Shown piece after piece: positions 1 through 6,063 of a stretch of 11,701 bases of DNA. The translations under genes and the position numbers were made by a program. The notes under the pieces were generated by a model that was not told the origin of the DNA, did no database searches, and saw only the letters and a list, made by a program, of their open reading frames with translations. Source of the stretch: Seohaeicola_A nanhaiensis (GTDB lineage: Bacteria > Pseudomonadota > Alphaproteobacteria > Rhodobacterales > Rhodobacteraceae); assembly GCF_042654245.1 (NCBI RefSeq), contig NZ_JBHSGI010000022.1, positions 1 through 11,701 on the forward strand. Reading direction: 5' to 3'. How positions within the stretch are numbered: the stretch's first letter is position 1; every line of letters begins with the position of its first letter.

Positions 1-6
1 GTCATG

Positions 7-30
7 CATGCTTCCTTTCGAAGAAGCATG
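7..30. repeat. 8-bp inverted repeat (hairpin) at window edge
   Basis: CATGCTTC at 7-14 and GAAGCATG at 23-30 are perfect inverse complements with an 8-base spacer, itself containing TTCGAA. It lies about 90 bases beyond the 3' end of the minus-strand region-4-like pseudogene, so it could be a transcript end or an operator. There is no T-run on either side, so a Rho-independent terminator is not supported. Apart from this hairpin I see nothing in bases 1-122. Confidence 0.35.
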
Positions 31-122
31 GACCGGATCACTCATACACAGAAGATCTGACACTCTCCGCCGGCTCTGTCCTTTCGTTACACACATTGGG
101 GTGCGGTCCGTGAGCCGACCAC

Positions 123-431
123 TCAATGGGTCCTCTTTCCCCTCCCTTCCCCGCGTGTTTGATCTGCGTCCGACGCCGGTACTGTGAGGACTGACGCTAC
201 CAAAGCACTGGCCATCTGGCGGCGGAACAGAAAAAGAACTGTTTTGGCGTCACCTGTGCTGAGCCCGACCGCGTCTGCCGCAGACCGAAGGCTTCGCCCT
301 TCGACATCGACTTTCAGAAACAACTCGCCCGACAACCTTCAAACATCGGCTTGAACAGTGCTTCGACACTCGCAGAACACATCCGATATCAAGTCTGCGA
401 CTGCCTGCGCATCTGCCGGTTCCGTGGGCAT
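123..431 (-). pseudogene. small sigma-region-4-like protein, broken by in-frame TGA
   Basis: Reading the minus strand from ATG at 431-429 gives 30 codons, a TGA at 341-339, then 71 more open codons in the same frame to the TGA at 125-123. The ATG has a strong ribosome binding site (GGGAGG, 5 bases upstream), so this is a real former gene start. After the stop the protein reads FLKVDVEGRSLRSAADAVGL and continues with a segment like helix-turn-helix region 4 of ECF sigma factors. It aligns without gaps to the region 4 of the neighbouring sigma factor: C-E-C with C-N-C, KVDV with RIDI, AADAVGLSTG with AADLGLKSG. In that alignment the stop falls opposite an arginine, which fits a CGA-to-TGA transition. 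There is no region 2, so the intact form would be a region-4-only protein of about 102 residues. A shorter product from TTG at 335 is possible but has no usable ribosome binding site. The gene follows the sigma gene by about 63 bases on the same strand, probably co-transcribed. Confidence 0.6.
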
Positions 432-494
432 ACGATCCTCCCGAGCGGCTTCTGCATGAAGACGCCGTTTGAAGCGCAGCATTACAAAATCGCC

Positions 495-1157
495 TCAAGA
501 CGCGGTGTGTTGGTCCTCGCAATCGGTCTCTTCAACCGGATGCTCGCAGCCGTCCGGCGGACAGGAACAATCGTCAAAGCCATGACGGCAACAAGGGCCG
601 CAGTGGGCCATCAACGCGTCACCAAAAGCAGCGCGGGCGCGGTGGAGACGCACATTCAATGTCCCGGACTTGAGCCCGAGGTCAGCTGCCACAATGCCGC
701 GATCCTCGTCGTCGATGTCAATTCGGCGGATCAGGTCTGCATCACCCGGGCGCAGTTCGGTGACTAACCCTTTGACGCAGTTGCAGATCACGTCCATATC
801 TTCGACCGGGTCATCCGTGACAACGGCAGACTGAGCCTCCAGTGCAACAGCCTCCTTTAGACGCCTGGACCGTCCCGACTTGCGATAGTGATCATTTAGC
901 GCTGACCGCAACACCGCGTAAAGCCAGGCATCCATGCGGTCCGCCTCGCGCAGCTGATCCTTACGTGCCAGAACGCGGATGCAAAATTCCTGCAGCACGT
1001 CCTCAGCATCGGCTCGGTTTCCCAGCCGTTTGACTAGGAAGCCCAAAAACGCGTTTCTGTTCACCGACAGAGTTGCTTCAAGGCCGGGCTGACCGGCGCC
1101 GCTGCCCTTTGCGATATGGTTTTTAGTTTCCGACATGGTTGCACGCCGCCCTTGCAT
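495..1157 (-). CDS. ECF-family RNA polymerase sigma factor with Cys-rich C-terminal tail
   Basis: This is a 220-residue sigma-70-family factor of the extracytoplasmic-function type. Region 2 is visible at about residues 33-95 (AFLGFLVKRLGNRADAEDVL, then AWLYAVLRSALNDHYRKSGR), including the usual DAEDVLQE helix and the WLY...N..DHYR core-binding and -10 segment. Region 4 at about 130-182 has the helix-turn-helix AADLGLKSGTLNVRLHRARA. The last ~35 residues carry CGPCC, HGFDDCSC and further Cys and His, a tail I know from a subset of proteobacterial ECF factors that probably binds metal or senses redox state. No membrane anti-sigma gene is present in the window, so the tail may itself be the sensor (inference). 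An alternative start at 1136 (MSETK...) is equally plausible; both ATGs have only modest ribosome binding sites. The gene is divergent from the complex I-like operon. Confidence 0.88.
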   Translation of the reverse strand: MQGRRATMSETKNHIAKGSGAGQPGLEATLSVNRNAFLGFLVKRLGNRADAEDVLQEFCIRVLARKDQLREADRMDAWLYAVLRSALNDHYRKSGRSRRLKEAVALEAQSAVVTDDPVEDMDVICNCVKGLVTELRPGDADLIRRIDIDDEDRGIVAADLGLKSGTLNVRLHRARAAFGDALMAHCGPCCRHGFDDCSCPPDGCEHPVEETDCEDQHTAS

Positions 1158-1507
1158 AGAAAGTCCGATCCAACCCGGCAGGCGCAGTCATCAAACATGT
1201 CGCCATGGGCAGATACCATGAACCTATCCATTCCAAGGCGAAATTCCAATATCAATGATTTTGAAGTCGGCAATCCATCGCGCCATTGAAATTTATCTGA
1301 ATGGTTGCGGAAGACAATAGCACAATGTTTTTCACAGTCTCGACGTCTCGCGTAACATCTTCAGCTTCGAGAAGAAATTTCTTGTAATCGTTTTTCTTTT
1401 TGGGCGTCTTCGACTAAACGTGGTCAAAAACGGACGGCGCGCACCTGATTGGGGCGCAGCACCCGAACGGGAAAAACCGGCCAAGCACGACAGGAGCCAG
1501 GGCGGAC
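1158..1507. promoter_or_regulatory. divergent intergenic region between sigma gene and nuoA-like operon
   Basis: These 350 bases should contain the promoters of both the minus-strand sigma gene and the plus-strand operon. The DNA is clearly more AT-rich than the genes, especially at 1300-1420. It contains a 12-bp palindrome (1372-1383) and a direct repeat ATTCCAA at 1230-1236 and 1243-1249. I could not assign a convincing -35/-10 pair on either strand; no clear ECF-type GGAAC element is seen. A short minus-strand reading frame (start 1273, overlapping the sigma gene) encodes several cysteines, but it overlaps the sigma N-terminus and I do not call it a gene. Confidence 0.5.
1372..1383. promoter_or_regulatory. 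12-bp perfect palindrome, candidate operator
   Basis: AAGAAATTTCTT is a perfect palindrome about 125 bases upstream of the nuoA-like start and 215 bases upstream of the sigma gene start. It is embedded in AT-rich DNA followed by a T-rich stretch (1391-1400). A dimeric repressor or activator site is a reasonable guess, but AT-rich palindromes also arise by chance. Confidence 0.3.
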
Positions 1508-1870
1508 ATGAGTGAACTGACGCAATACGCCATTCTGCTCAGCATGACGCTTGGCACGGTCGGGCTGGTCCTGAGCCTCTATGCCCTCGCCCGTGCGATC
1601 GGGCGGGCGCGGGCGGAACCGGCCAAGGATGTGCCCGCAACCGCCGGCACTTTGGCGCGCGATCCGGTCTGGGTCCGATACCACGCCAAGTATTACGGCT
1701 ATGCGCTCCTGTTTCTGGCCTTCGATATGGAGATGGCCTTCATGTACCCCTGGGCGGTCGTTTACCGCGAAGAGGGGCTGGTCGCCCTGCTCGACATGGG
1801 CGTTTTTCTCGCGATCCTGTTTCTCGGCCTGCTCTATGGATGGAGCCAGGGCGCGCTGAGGCGGCAATGA
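1508..1870 (+). CDS. nuoA: NuoA-like subunit of complex I-related membrane module
   Basis: This is a 120-residue membrane protein with three predicted helices (about residues 7-29, 62-84 and 94-114), the usual NuoA length and topology. The family signature is present: VRYHAKYYGYALLFLAFDME followed by MAFMYPWAVVY, with the conserved D73, E75 and P81-W82-A83. In complex I this subunit sits beside NuoH at the foot of the peripheral arm, and its long loop helps form the entrance to the quinone chamber. The start at 1508 has AGGAG at 1492-1496 and AGGG at 1499-1502 upstream. It is the first gene of the operon and its stop overlaps the fusion gene's ATG. Unlike several partners here, NuoA keeps its family hallmarks, so it is probably still packed against NuoH and NuoJ. 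Confidence 0.93.
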   Translation: MSELTQYAILLSMTLGTVGLVLSLYALARAIGRARAEPAKDVPATAGTLARDPVWVRYHAKYYGYALLFLAFDMEMAFMYPWAVVYREEGLVALLDMGVFLAILFLGLLYGWSQGALRRQ

Positions 1871-4344
1871 TGGATTTGTCCGGGGCACGTCAGGGTCTGT
1901 TGCGCGGTTTCCGCGGGTTGGTCGCCGGGGCCATGGCGCGGGATTTGCGCGCGTTCGTGGTGCCTGGAGAGGACGTCGCGAATGCGCTTGGTCTCGATCT
2001 GGACGCCGCAGGGCTGATCCGCGCGGTGACGCCGCGCCACGCGAACGTCTTGCTGATCGCGGGGCCCTTGCCCACTGCGCTGGCTGATGCGGCCAGCGTC
2101 GTCTGGGCCCAGATGCCGCGACCCCGGTGCATTCTCGCGCTTGGTGAGGCCGATCTTGGCCCTCTGCCCACTGCCGACGTGACGGCGGAGATGTCGCAGG
2201 CGGGCCTGATCTCCGGACTGGAGGATCTGCGCAAACTGCTCTGCAATGGGGCTTTTGCACCAGACATCGCGGAATTTGATGCGCCTGCCCTGTCGGAGCG
2301 GATCGAATACACCTGCCCCATGCATCCGGAAGTCATTTCGGACGAACCCGGCAAATGCCCGAAATGCGGGATGTTCCTTGTGGAACGCCGCGTTTCCGGC
2401 GCGGCGTCGCACGGCCATGAGGGCCATGAGGGCCATGAGGGCCATGAGGGCCATGAGGGCCATGAGGGCCATGAGGGCCATGAGGGCCATGAGGGCCATG
2501 AGGGCCATGAGGGCCATGAGGGCCATGAGGGCCATGAGGGCCATGAAAAATCGTCCGCGGTTTCCACGCAAGCAGAAAAGGCCCATCATCAGTCGGATGC
2601 TGTGACAAGCGCCGAGACGTCCGCCTCCTATGTTTGCCCGATGCACCCGGAAGTGACCTCGGACACGCCCGGTTCCTGTCCAAAATGCGGCATGGACCTC
2701 GTCCCGCAGGCCGAGGCCGGAGAGCACGTGCACCACGGCCATCACGCCGAACCGGCCACGGAGCCGACAGGCCCCTATACCTGCCCCATGCACCCGGAGG
2801 TCACCTCTGACACGCCCGGCTCCTGCCCGAAATGCGGCATGGACCTCGTCCCGCAGGCCGAGGCCGGGGAACACGCGCATCACGAACATGGCCATCACGC
2901 CGAACCGGCCGCAGAGCCGAAAGGCCCCTACATCTGCCCGATGCACCCGGAGGTGACTTCCGACACACCCGGGTCCTGCCCTAAGTGCGGCATGGACCTC
3001 GTCCCGCAGGCCGAGGCCGGGAAACATGCGGACCACGGCCACGGCCATCACGCCGAACCGGCCACGGAGCCGACAGGCCCCTACACCTGCCCCATGCACC
3101 CGGATGTCGCCTCCGACACACCGGGTTCCTGCCCCAAGTGTGGCATGGACCTCGTCCAGCAGGCCGAGGCCGGAAAGCATGCGCATGGTGGACATGGCGG
3201 TCACAAGCACCACAAGGACATGCCAGCGCAAGAGGGCCAAGGAGAGCACGCCGCGCATGGCGCCCACGAACAGCAGGATGCGCATGGCGCGCATCATGGC
3301 CACACAGGCCACGGCGCGGCGCCAGACATCCCGGGGATCGAACCGCATTTCATGTCAATGGTCGAACTCACCGAAGGCAAACCGGTCAGCCCCGACGGAT
3401 TGGTCATGGAATGGATAGACGCGCCCTTTGGCCCCTTCTTCCCGGGTCTTCCGGGCGGTCTGCACCTGGACCTGACCCTCGATGGAGACAGCGTCGCGGG
3501 CACCGCGGTCAGAGGGATGAAGATGGCGGCGCTGCCATCAGGCGTTGCTCTCGAAGACTTCGCTGATCATCTTGCGGACGCGGTGCCCTTGTCGCCGGTG
3601 GCAATGCGCGAACTGGCTTGCCGTGCTGCCGAGAAGGCTACCGGACAAACTGCACCCAAGGACACTCTGGCCGCCCGCGCCGCAGCAGTGGAACGCGAAC
3701 GGATTGCAAGCCATCTCAACTGGCTGGCCGGGTTGGCTCGACAAGCGGGCCTTGCACCGCTGGGGCGCCGGGCGGCGGCCATGGAACACCGCGTCCGGAC
3801 GGCTAAAGCGGATGAGGTGGCAGAGCAAGCAACTTCTATAACGAGCCTTCTGTACGGTGCACTCAACCGATCACTTATGGGACCAAAACTGACCGGGATC
3901 GGGACGCTTCAGGGAGCATCGGAAGGTCCTGTGGCACGTGCGGCGGACCATGCGTCCGATGCCAGACACGGCGACGGGGTCTACGACGAATTAGGTTTCG
4001 AACCGATCACGCAGGATGAAGGCGACGCCATGGCGCGGCTCCGCCAGCGCTGCGCAGAAATCGGGCAAAGCCTTGACCTGATATCGGCGGCGGGCGCGAC
4101 CGCGATGCCAGAGATGCCGCGTGCAACAGGCGACGGCCACGGCACGGCAACGTTGGAAACACCGCGCGGACCCGCAACGCTGCACCTGACATTAAAGGGC
4201 GGTACAGTCGCCTCGGCCCATCTGAAGACGCCGTTCTCCGACCTCGCCGCGCATGTGCCCGACCTGATAAAGCAGATGGAACTTGCCGACGCACTGACCG
4301 CAATCGCCTCGCTCGATCTCGATCCCTGGAGCGCGACCCAATGA
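1867..4344 (+). CDS. NuoB-like / five heavy-metal-binding motifs / NuoD-like fusion protein
   Basis: This is an 825-residue soluble protein with no signal peptide or membrane helix. I chose the ATG at 1867, which overlaps the nuoA stop and follows GAGGCGG; an ATG at 1840 lacks a ribosome binding site. Residues ~30-101 resemble NuoB (TPRHANVLLIAGPLPTALAD, then VVWAQMPRPRCILALGEADL), but the NuoB cysteines that hold cluster N2 are absent: the family SMGSC is ALGEA here, and CC and PGCPP are missing. Five motifs of the type CPMHPEV..D.PG.CPKCGM.LV lie at 148-172, 255-279, 304-328, 355-379 and 406-430. These match the heavy-metal-binding domain known from copper and silver ATPases and efflux adaptors. 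Linkers are His-rich, with (Gly-His-Glu)x15 at 183-227 and a His tail at about 438-483. Residues ~486-825 resemble NuoD: GPFFPGLPGGLHLDLTLDGD, ERERIASHLNWL (609-620), GPVARAADHASDAR (687-700) and the SLDLDP end. The GPxHP quinone-site His is lost. I infer a cytoplasmic, redox-dead metal-binding subunit docked on NuoH. Confidence 0.85.
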   Translation: MMDLSGARQGLLRGFRGLVAGAMARDLRAFVVPGEDVANALGLDLDAAGLIRAVTPRHANVLLIAGPLPTALADAASVVWAQMPRPRCILALGEADLGPLPTADVTAEMSQAGLISGLEDLRKLLCNGAFAPDIAEFDAPALSERIEYTCPMHPEVISDEPGKCPKCGMFLVERRVSGAASHGHEGHEGHEGHEGHEGHEGHEGHEGHEGHEGHEGHEGHEGHEGHEKSSAVSTQAEKAHHQSDAVTSAETSASYVCPMHPEVTSDTPGSCPKCGMDLVPQAEAGEHVHHGHHAEPATEPTGPYTCPMHPEVTSDTPGSCPKCGMDLVPQAEAGEHAHHEHGHHAEPAAEPKGPYICPMHPEVTSDTPGSCPKCGMDLVPQAEAGKHADHGHGHHAEPATEPTGPYTCPMHPDVASDTPGSCPKCGMDLVQQAEAGKHAHGGHGGHKHHKDMPAQEGQGEHAAHGAHEQQDAHGAHHGHTGHGAAPDIPGIEPHFMSMVELTEGKPVSPDGLVMEWIDAPFGPFFPGLPGGLHLDLTLDGDSVAGTAVRGMKMAALPSGVALEDFADHLADAVPLSPVAMRELACRAAEKATGQTAPKDTLAARAAAVERERIASHLNWLAGLARQAGLAPLGRRAAAMEHRVRTAKADEVAEQATSITSLLYGALNRSLMGPKLTGIGTLQGASEGPVARAADHASDARHGDGVYDELGFEPITQDEGDAMARLRQRCAEIGQSLDLISAAGATAMPEMPRATGDGHGTATLETPRGPATLHLTLKGGTVASAHLKTPFSDLAAHVPDLIKQMELADALTAIASLDLDPWSATQ
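2413..2547 (+). repeat. 15 x 9-bp tandem repeat encoding Gly-His-Glu
   Basis: The unit GGCCATGAG is repeated 14 times without a mismatch, and a 15th copy ends in GAA. It encodes 15 Gly-His-Glu units inside the fusion protein between metal motifs 1 and 2. Because the unit is 9 bases, gain or loss of copies keeps the frame and only changes linker length and His number. The perfect identity suggests recent expansion by replication slippage. Long open frames seen here on other frames and strands are by-products of the repeat. Confidence 0.98.
2629..3180 (+). repeat. tandem ~150-bp repeats encoding heavy-metal-binding motifs 2-5
   Basis: Four units begin at the motif tyrosines at 2629, 2776, 2929 and 3082, spaced 147, 153 and 153 bases. 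Each encodes a 25-residue CPMHPEV...CPKCGMDLV motif followed by a PQAEAG.H..H.HHAEPA.EP.GP linker. The units are nearly identical in protein and differ mainly at synonymous positions and in the number of His codons in the linker. This points to duplication within the gene followed by some drift under protein-level selection. Motif 1 (2308-2382) is more divergent and lies upstream of the Gly-His-Glu tract, so it is probably the ancestral copy. Confidence 0.92.
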
Positions 4345-5240
4345 GCATCGCGGTGATTATCCTCGCTCTCGCGATCGGCTGCTACGCCGTGGCCGTTCTG
4401 GAAGGCTGGGCCGTCCATGGACGCCTCAGCCTCACACGGCCGGCGACCTCGGCGCTAGCGCTGCTGGGCCGCGAACAGATCCTGCCGCGCACATCTGACA
4501 GGCTGTTTTTCGAGGCTGGCCCGGTCCTCTTGCTGGTCGCGGGCCTGTTGTCAGTCGCCGTTATCCCACTGGCACCGGGGCTGATCATCACCGATCTGGC
4601 CATCGGCGCGTTGTTTCTGAACGCCGCGCTGGCTTACGTGCTGGTTGCGCTTATCATGGCCGGCTGGGGGCCGAACGGGGCCTACGGGATGATCGGCGGC
4701 TGGCGCTTTCTGGGCCAGTTCGTCGCCTATGCCATGCTGATCGTGATGCCCATAACGGCAGTTGCGATGCGGGCCGAGTCGCTCTCCACCACGCAGATCG
4801 TCCTGTCGCAGGCGGCCTTGTGGAACGTCGCCTATCAGCCCATCGGCTTCGTCCTGTTCGTCATCGCGGCGATGGGTGTCGCCTGGCTGCCGCCCATCGA
4901 CCTGCCCACCGGCGGCGGCGATCTGGCGGGTGGAGTCGAGGCCGAATACACCGGCGCGCGGCTGGCCGTCCTGCGACTGGCGCGGCTTGTGATCATCGTC
5001 GCACTGGCCAGCGCGACCGTTACCTTCTACCTCGGCGGCTGGCTTGGACCGTGGCTGCCGGGCTGGGCCTGGACTGCGCTCAAGACACTTGGTGTAGCGG
5101 CCGCGATGCTGATGCTCGGGCCGCGCCTGCCGCGCCTGCGCGAGGCGAAGTATCTGGAACTGAGCTGGAAGCTCGGCATCACCCTGGCGCTGGCCAATAT
5201 CTTCCTTGTGGGCGTCATCGCCCTCGTGGTGCCGATATGA
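4341..5240 (+). CDS. nuoH: NuoH-like subunit with altered quinone-channel loops
   Basis: This is a 299-residue, about eight-helix membrane protein, somewhat shorter than typical NuoH (around 320-345). It keeps the overall NuoH pattern: RTSDRLFFEAGPVLLLVAGL near residue 52, GWGPNGAYGMIGG for the family GWaSNsKYallG, PIDLP at 185-189, and EYTG at 202-205 for EYSG. In ordinary complex I, NuoH forms the quinone channel and links it to the proton path through loop glutamates. Here the PFDLPEAE(S/Q)EL loop is PIDLPTGGGDL, which removes its glutamates, and the SYE of the preceding loop is AYA. Those losses fit a protein that no longer handles quinone or transmits its redox energy in the normal way. 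The ATG overlaps the fusion gene's stop (ATGA), consistent with the two products assembling together. Confidence 0.9.
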   Translation: MSIAVIILALAIGCYAVAVLEGWAVHGRLSLTRPATSALALLGREQILPRTSDRLFFEAGPVLLLVAGLLSVAVIPLAPGLIITDLAIGALFLNAALAYVLVALIMAGWGPNGAYGMIGGWRFLGQFVAYAMLIVMPITAVAMRAESLSTTQIVLSQAALWNVAYQPIGFVLFVIAAMGVAWLPPIDLPTGGGDLAGGVEAEYTGARLAVLRLARLVIIVALASATVTFYLGGWLGPWLPGWAWTALKTLGVAAAMLMLGPRLPRLREAKYLELSWKLGITLALANIFLVGVIALVVPI

Positions 5241-5755
5241 GCCTTGCCACCGCTCTGTTTCTCGCCTTTTTCGGCACCGCCGCGATCTGGTTCGGGGTGG
5301 TCGTCTTTCGCACACATTCGATGGTGCGTTCGGCCATTGCGCTCCTGTTCAGTCAGACCGCCATCGGGGCGATGTTCCTTGTCATGCAGGCCGAATTTCT
5401 GGGCGTGCTCCAGATCATGATGATGGCCACGGAGATGAGCGTCATGGCGATTTTCATGGTCATGTTCATGATGGACCCCGGCGGCATGGGCAAGATGGAC
5501 ATGACGCACCAGAAACGCCTGTCGCTCTGGGCGGGCGGGATTGGCTTGGTCGCCGCACTGGTGGTGATCTGGACCGCCGGCTGGCAAGGCCCCGTGCCCG
5601 ACGTGCCCGGGGCCGATGAACAGGCGCGCTTGCTGGGCCGCGAACTGCTGGGCCGCTCCATGTTCATTTTTGAAAGCGCGGCGCTGATGATCCTGACCGC
5701 GATGATCGCGGCGACCATGGTCGCGATCGCCCCGCAAGAAAAGGATAGCCAATGA
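5237..5755 (+). CDS. nuoJ: NuoJ-like subunit with atypical third helix
   Basis: This is a 172-residue membrane protein starting at the ATG that overlaps the nuoH stop; the frame is open further upstream, but no family sequence lies there. Helices fall at about residues 3-22, 30-51, 54-77, 92-112 and 139-163. The segment AEFLGVLQIMMMATEMSVMA aligns with the NuoJ hallmark AeFlavvQiiVYaGAimVLF. In NuoJ this third helix carries a pi-bulge and a conserved Tyr-Gly that flips during turnover to gate the proton path. Here YxGA is replaced by MATE, which introduces a buried Glu66 and removes the Tyr and Gly. A Met-rich stretch (MVMFMM, then GGMGKMDM) follows, which could in principle bind soft metals, though this is weak. 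Its length is close to the usual 165-200. Confidence 0.88.
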   Translation: MSLATALFLAFFGTAAIWFGVVVFRTHSMVRSAIALLFSQTAIGAMFLVMQAEFLGVLQIMMMATEMSVMAIFMVMFMMDPGGMGKMDMTHQKRLSLWAGGIGLVAALVVIWTAGWQGPVPDVPGADEQARLLGRELLGRSMFIFESAALMILTAMIAATMVAIAPQEKDSQ

Positions 5756-6063
5756 TCCCGGAACTCATGATCGCGCTCAGCGTCGGTGCGGCGCTTTTCG
5801 GCGTTGGCCTCTATGGTGCGCTCAGCCAGACCAACCTTGTGATGATCATCATGGGGGTCGAGTTGATCCTTGCCGCGGCACTGCTCAATCTCGTGGCGTT
5901 CTGGCGCTATCTGCACCCCGATGTGACAGCGGCGAAGATGTTCGTGCTGATCGTCATGGCGGTGATGGCGGTCGAGATGGCCGTGGGTTTCGGCATCGCC
6001 ATCGCCCGGTTCCGCTCGCGCGGGTCGGTCGAGATGGAAGAAGCGCGGGAGCTCAGGGGGTGA
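5752..6063 (+). CDS. nuoK: NuoK-like antiporter-related subunit
   Basis: This 103-residue protein with three helices is of normal NuoK length and related to MnhC/MrpC. Both family glutamates in the membrane are present: E37 in MIIMGVELILAAALLNLVAF and E75 in VMAVEMAVGFGIAIARFR. In complex I they belong to the charged axis that carries protons between NuoH/J and the antiporter-like subunits. The ATG overlaps the nuoJ stop and the gene's own stop overlaps the GTG of the nuoL-like gene. Retention of both glutamates argues that ion or proton handling along the membrane arm is still under selection, in contrast to the changed NuoH and NuoJ. Confidence 0.93.
   Translation: MIPELMIALSVGAALFGVGLYGALSQTNLVMIIMGVELILAAALLNLVAFWRYLHPDVTAAKMFVLIVMAVMAVEMAVGFGIAIARFRSRGSVEMEEARELRG

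Noticed and set aside
1061..1273. Minus-strand 70-residue Cys-containing frame ahead of the sigma gene
   Set aside because: It overlaps about 100 bases of the sigma factor in another frame, has no family resemblance beyond a short FDDCAC that echoes the sigma tail, and no clear ribosome binding site. The similarity is too short to call a remnant.
1840..1866. Earlier ATG for the fusion protein
   Set aside because: No ribosome binding site and it would overlap nuoA by 31 bases. ATG 1867 has GAGGCGG upstream and the ATGA overlap used by the other genes of the operon.
2413..2547. Tandem repeats as a CRISPR array
   Set aside because: The units are 9 bases with no spacers and encode protein in frame.
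1834..3348. Long minus-strand open frame rich in Met-Ala-Leu repeats, and others in this stretch rich in Trp-Pro-Ser or His-Gly-Pro
   Set aside because: They are the antisense and shifted readings of the 9-bp repeat and its surroundings. The plus-strand frame has recognisable domains, correct overlaps with neighbours and a ribosome binding site.
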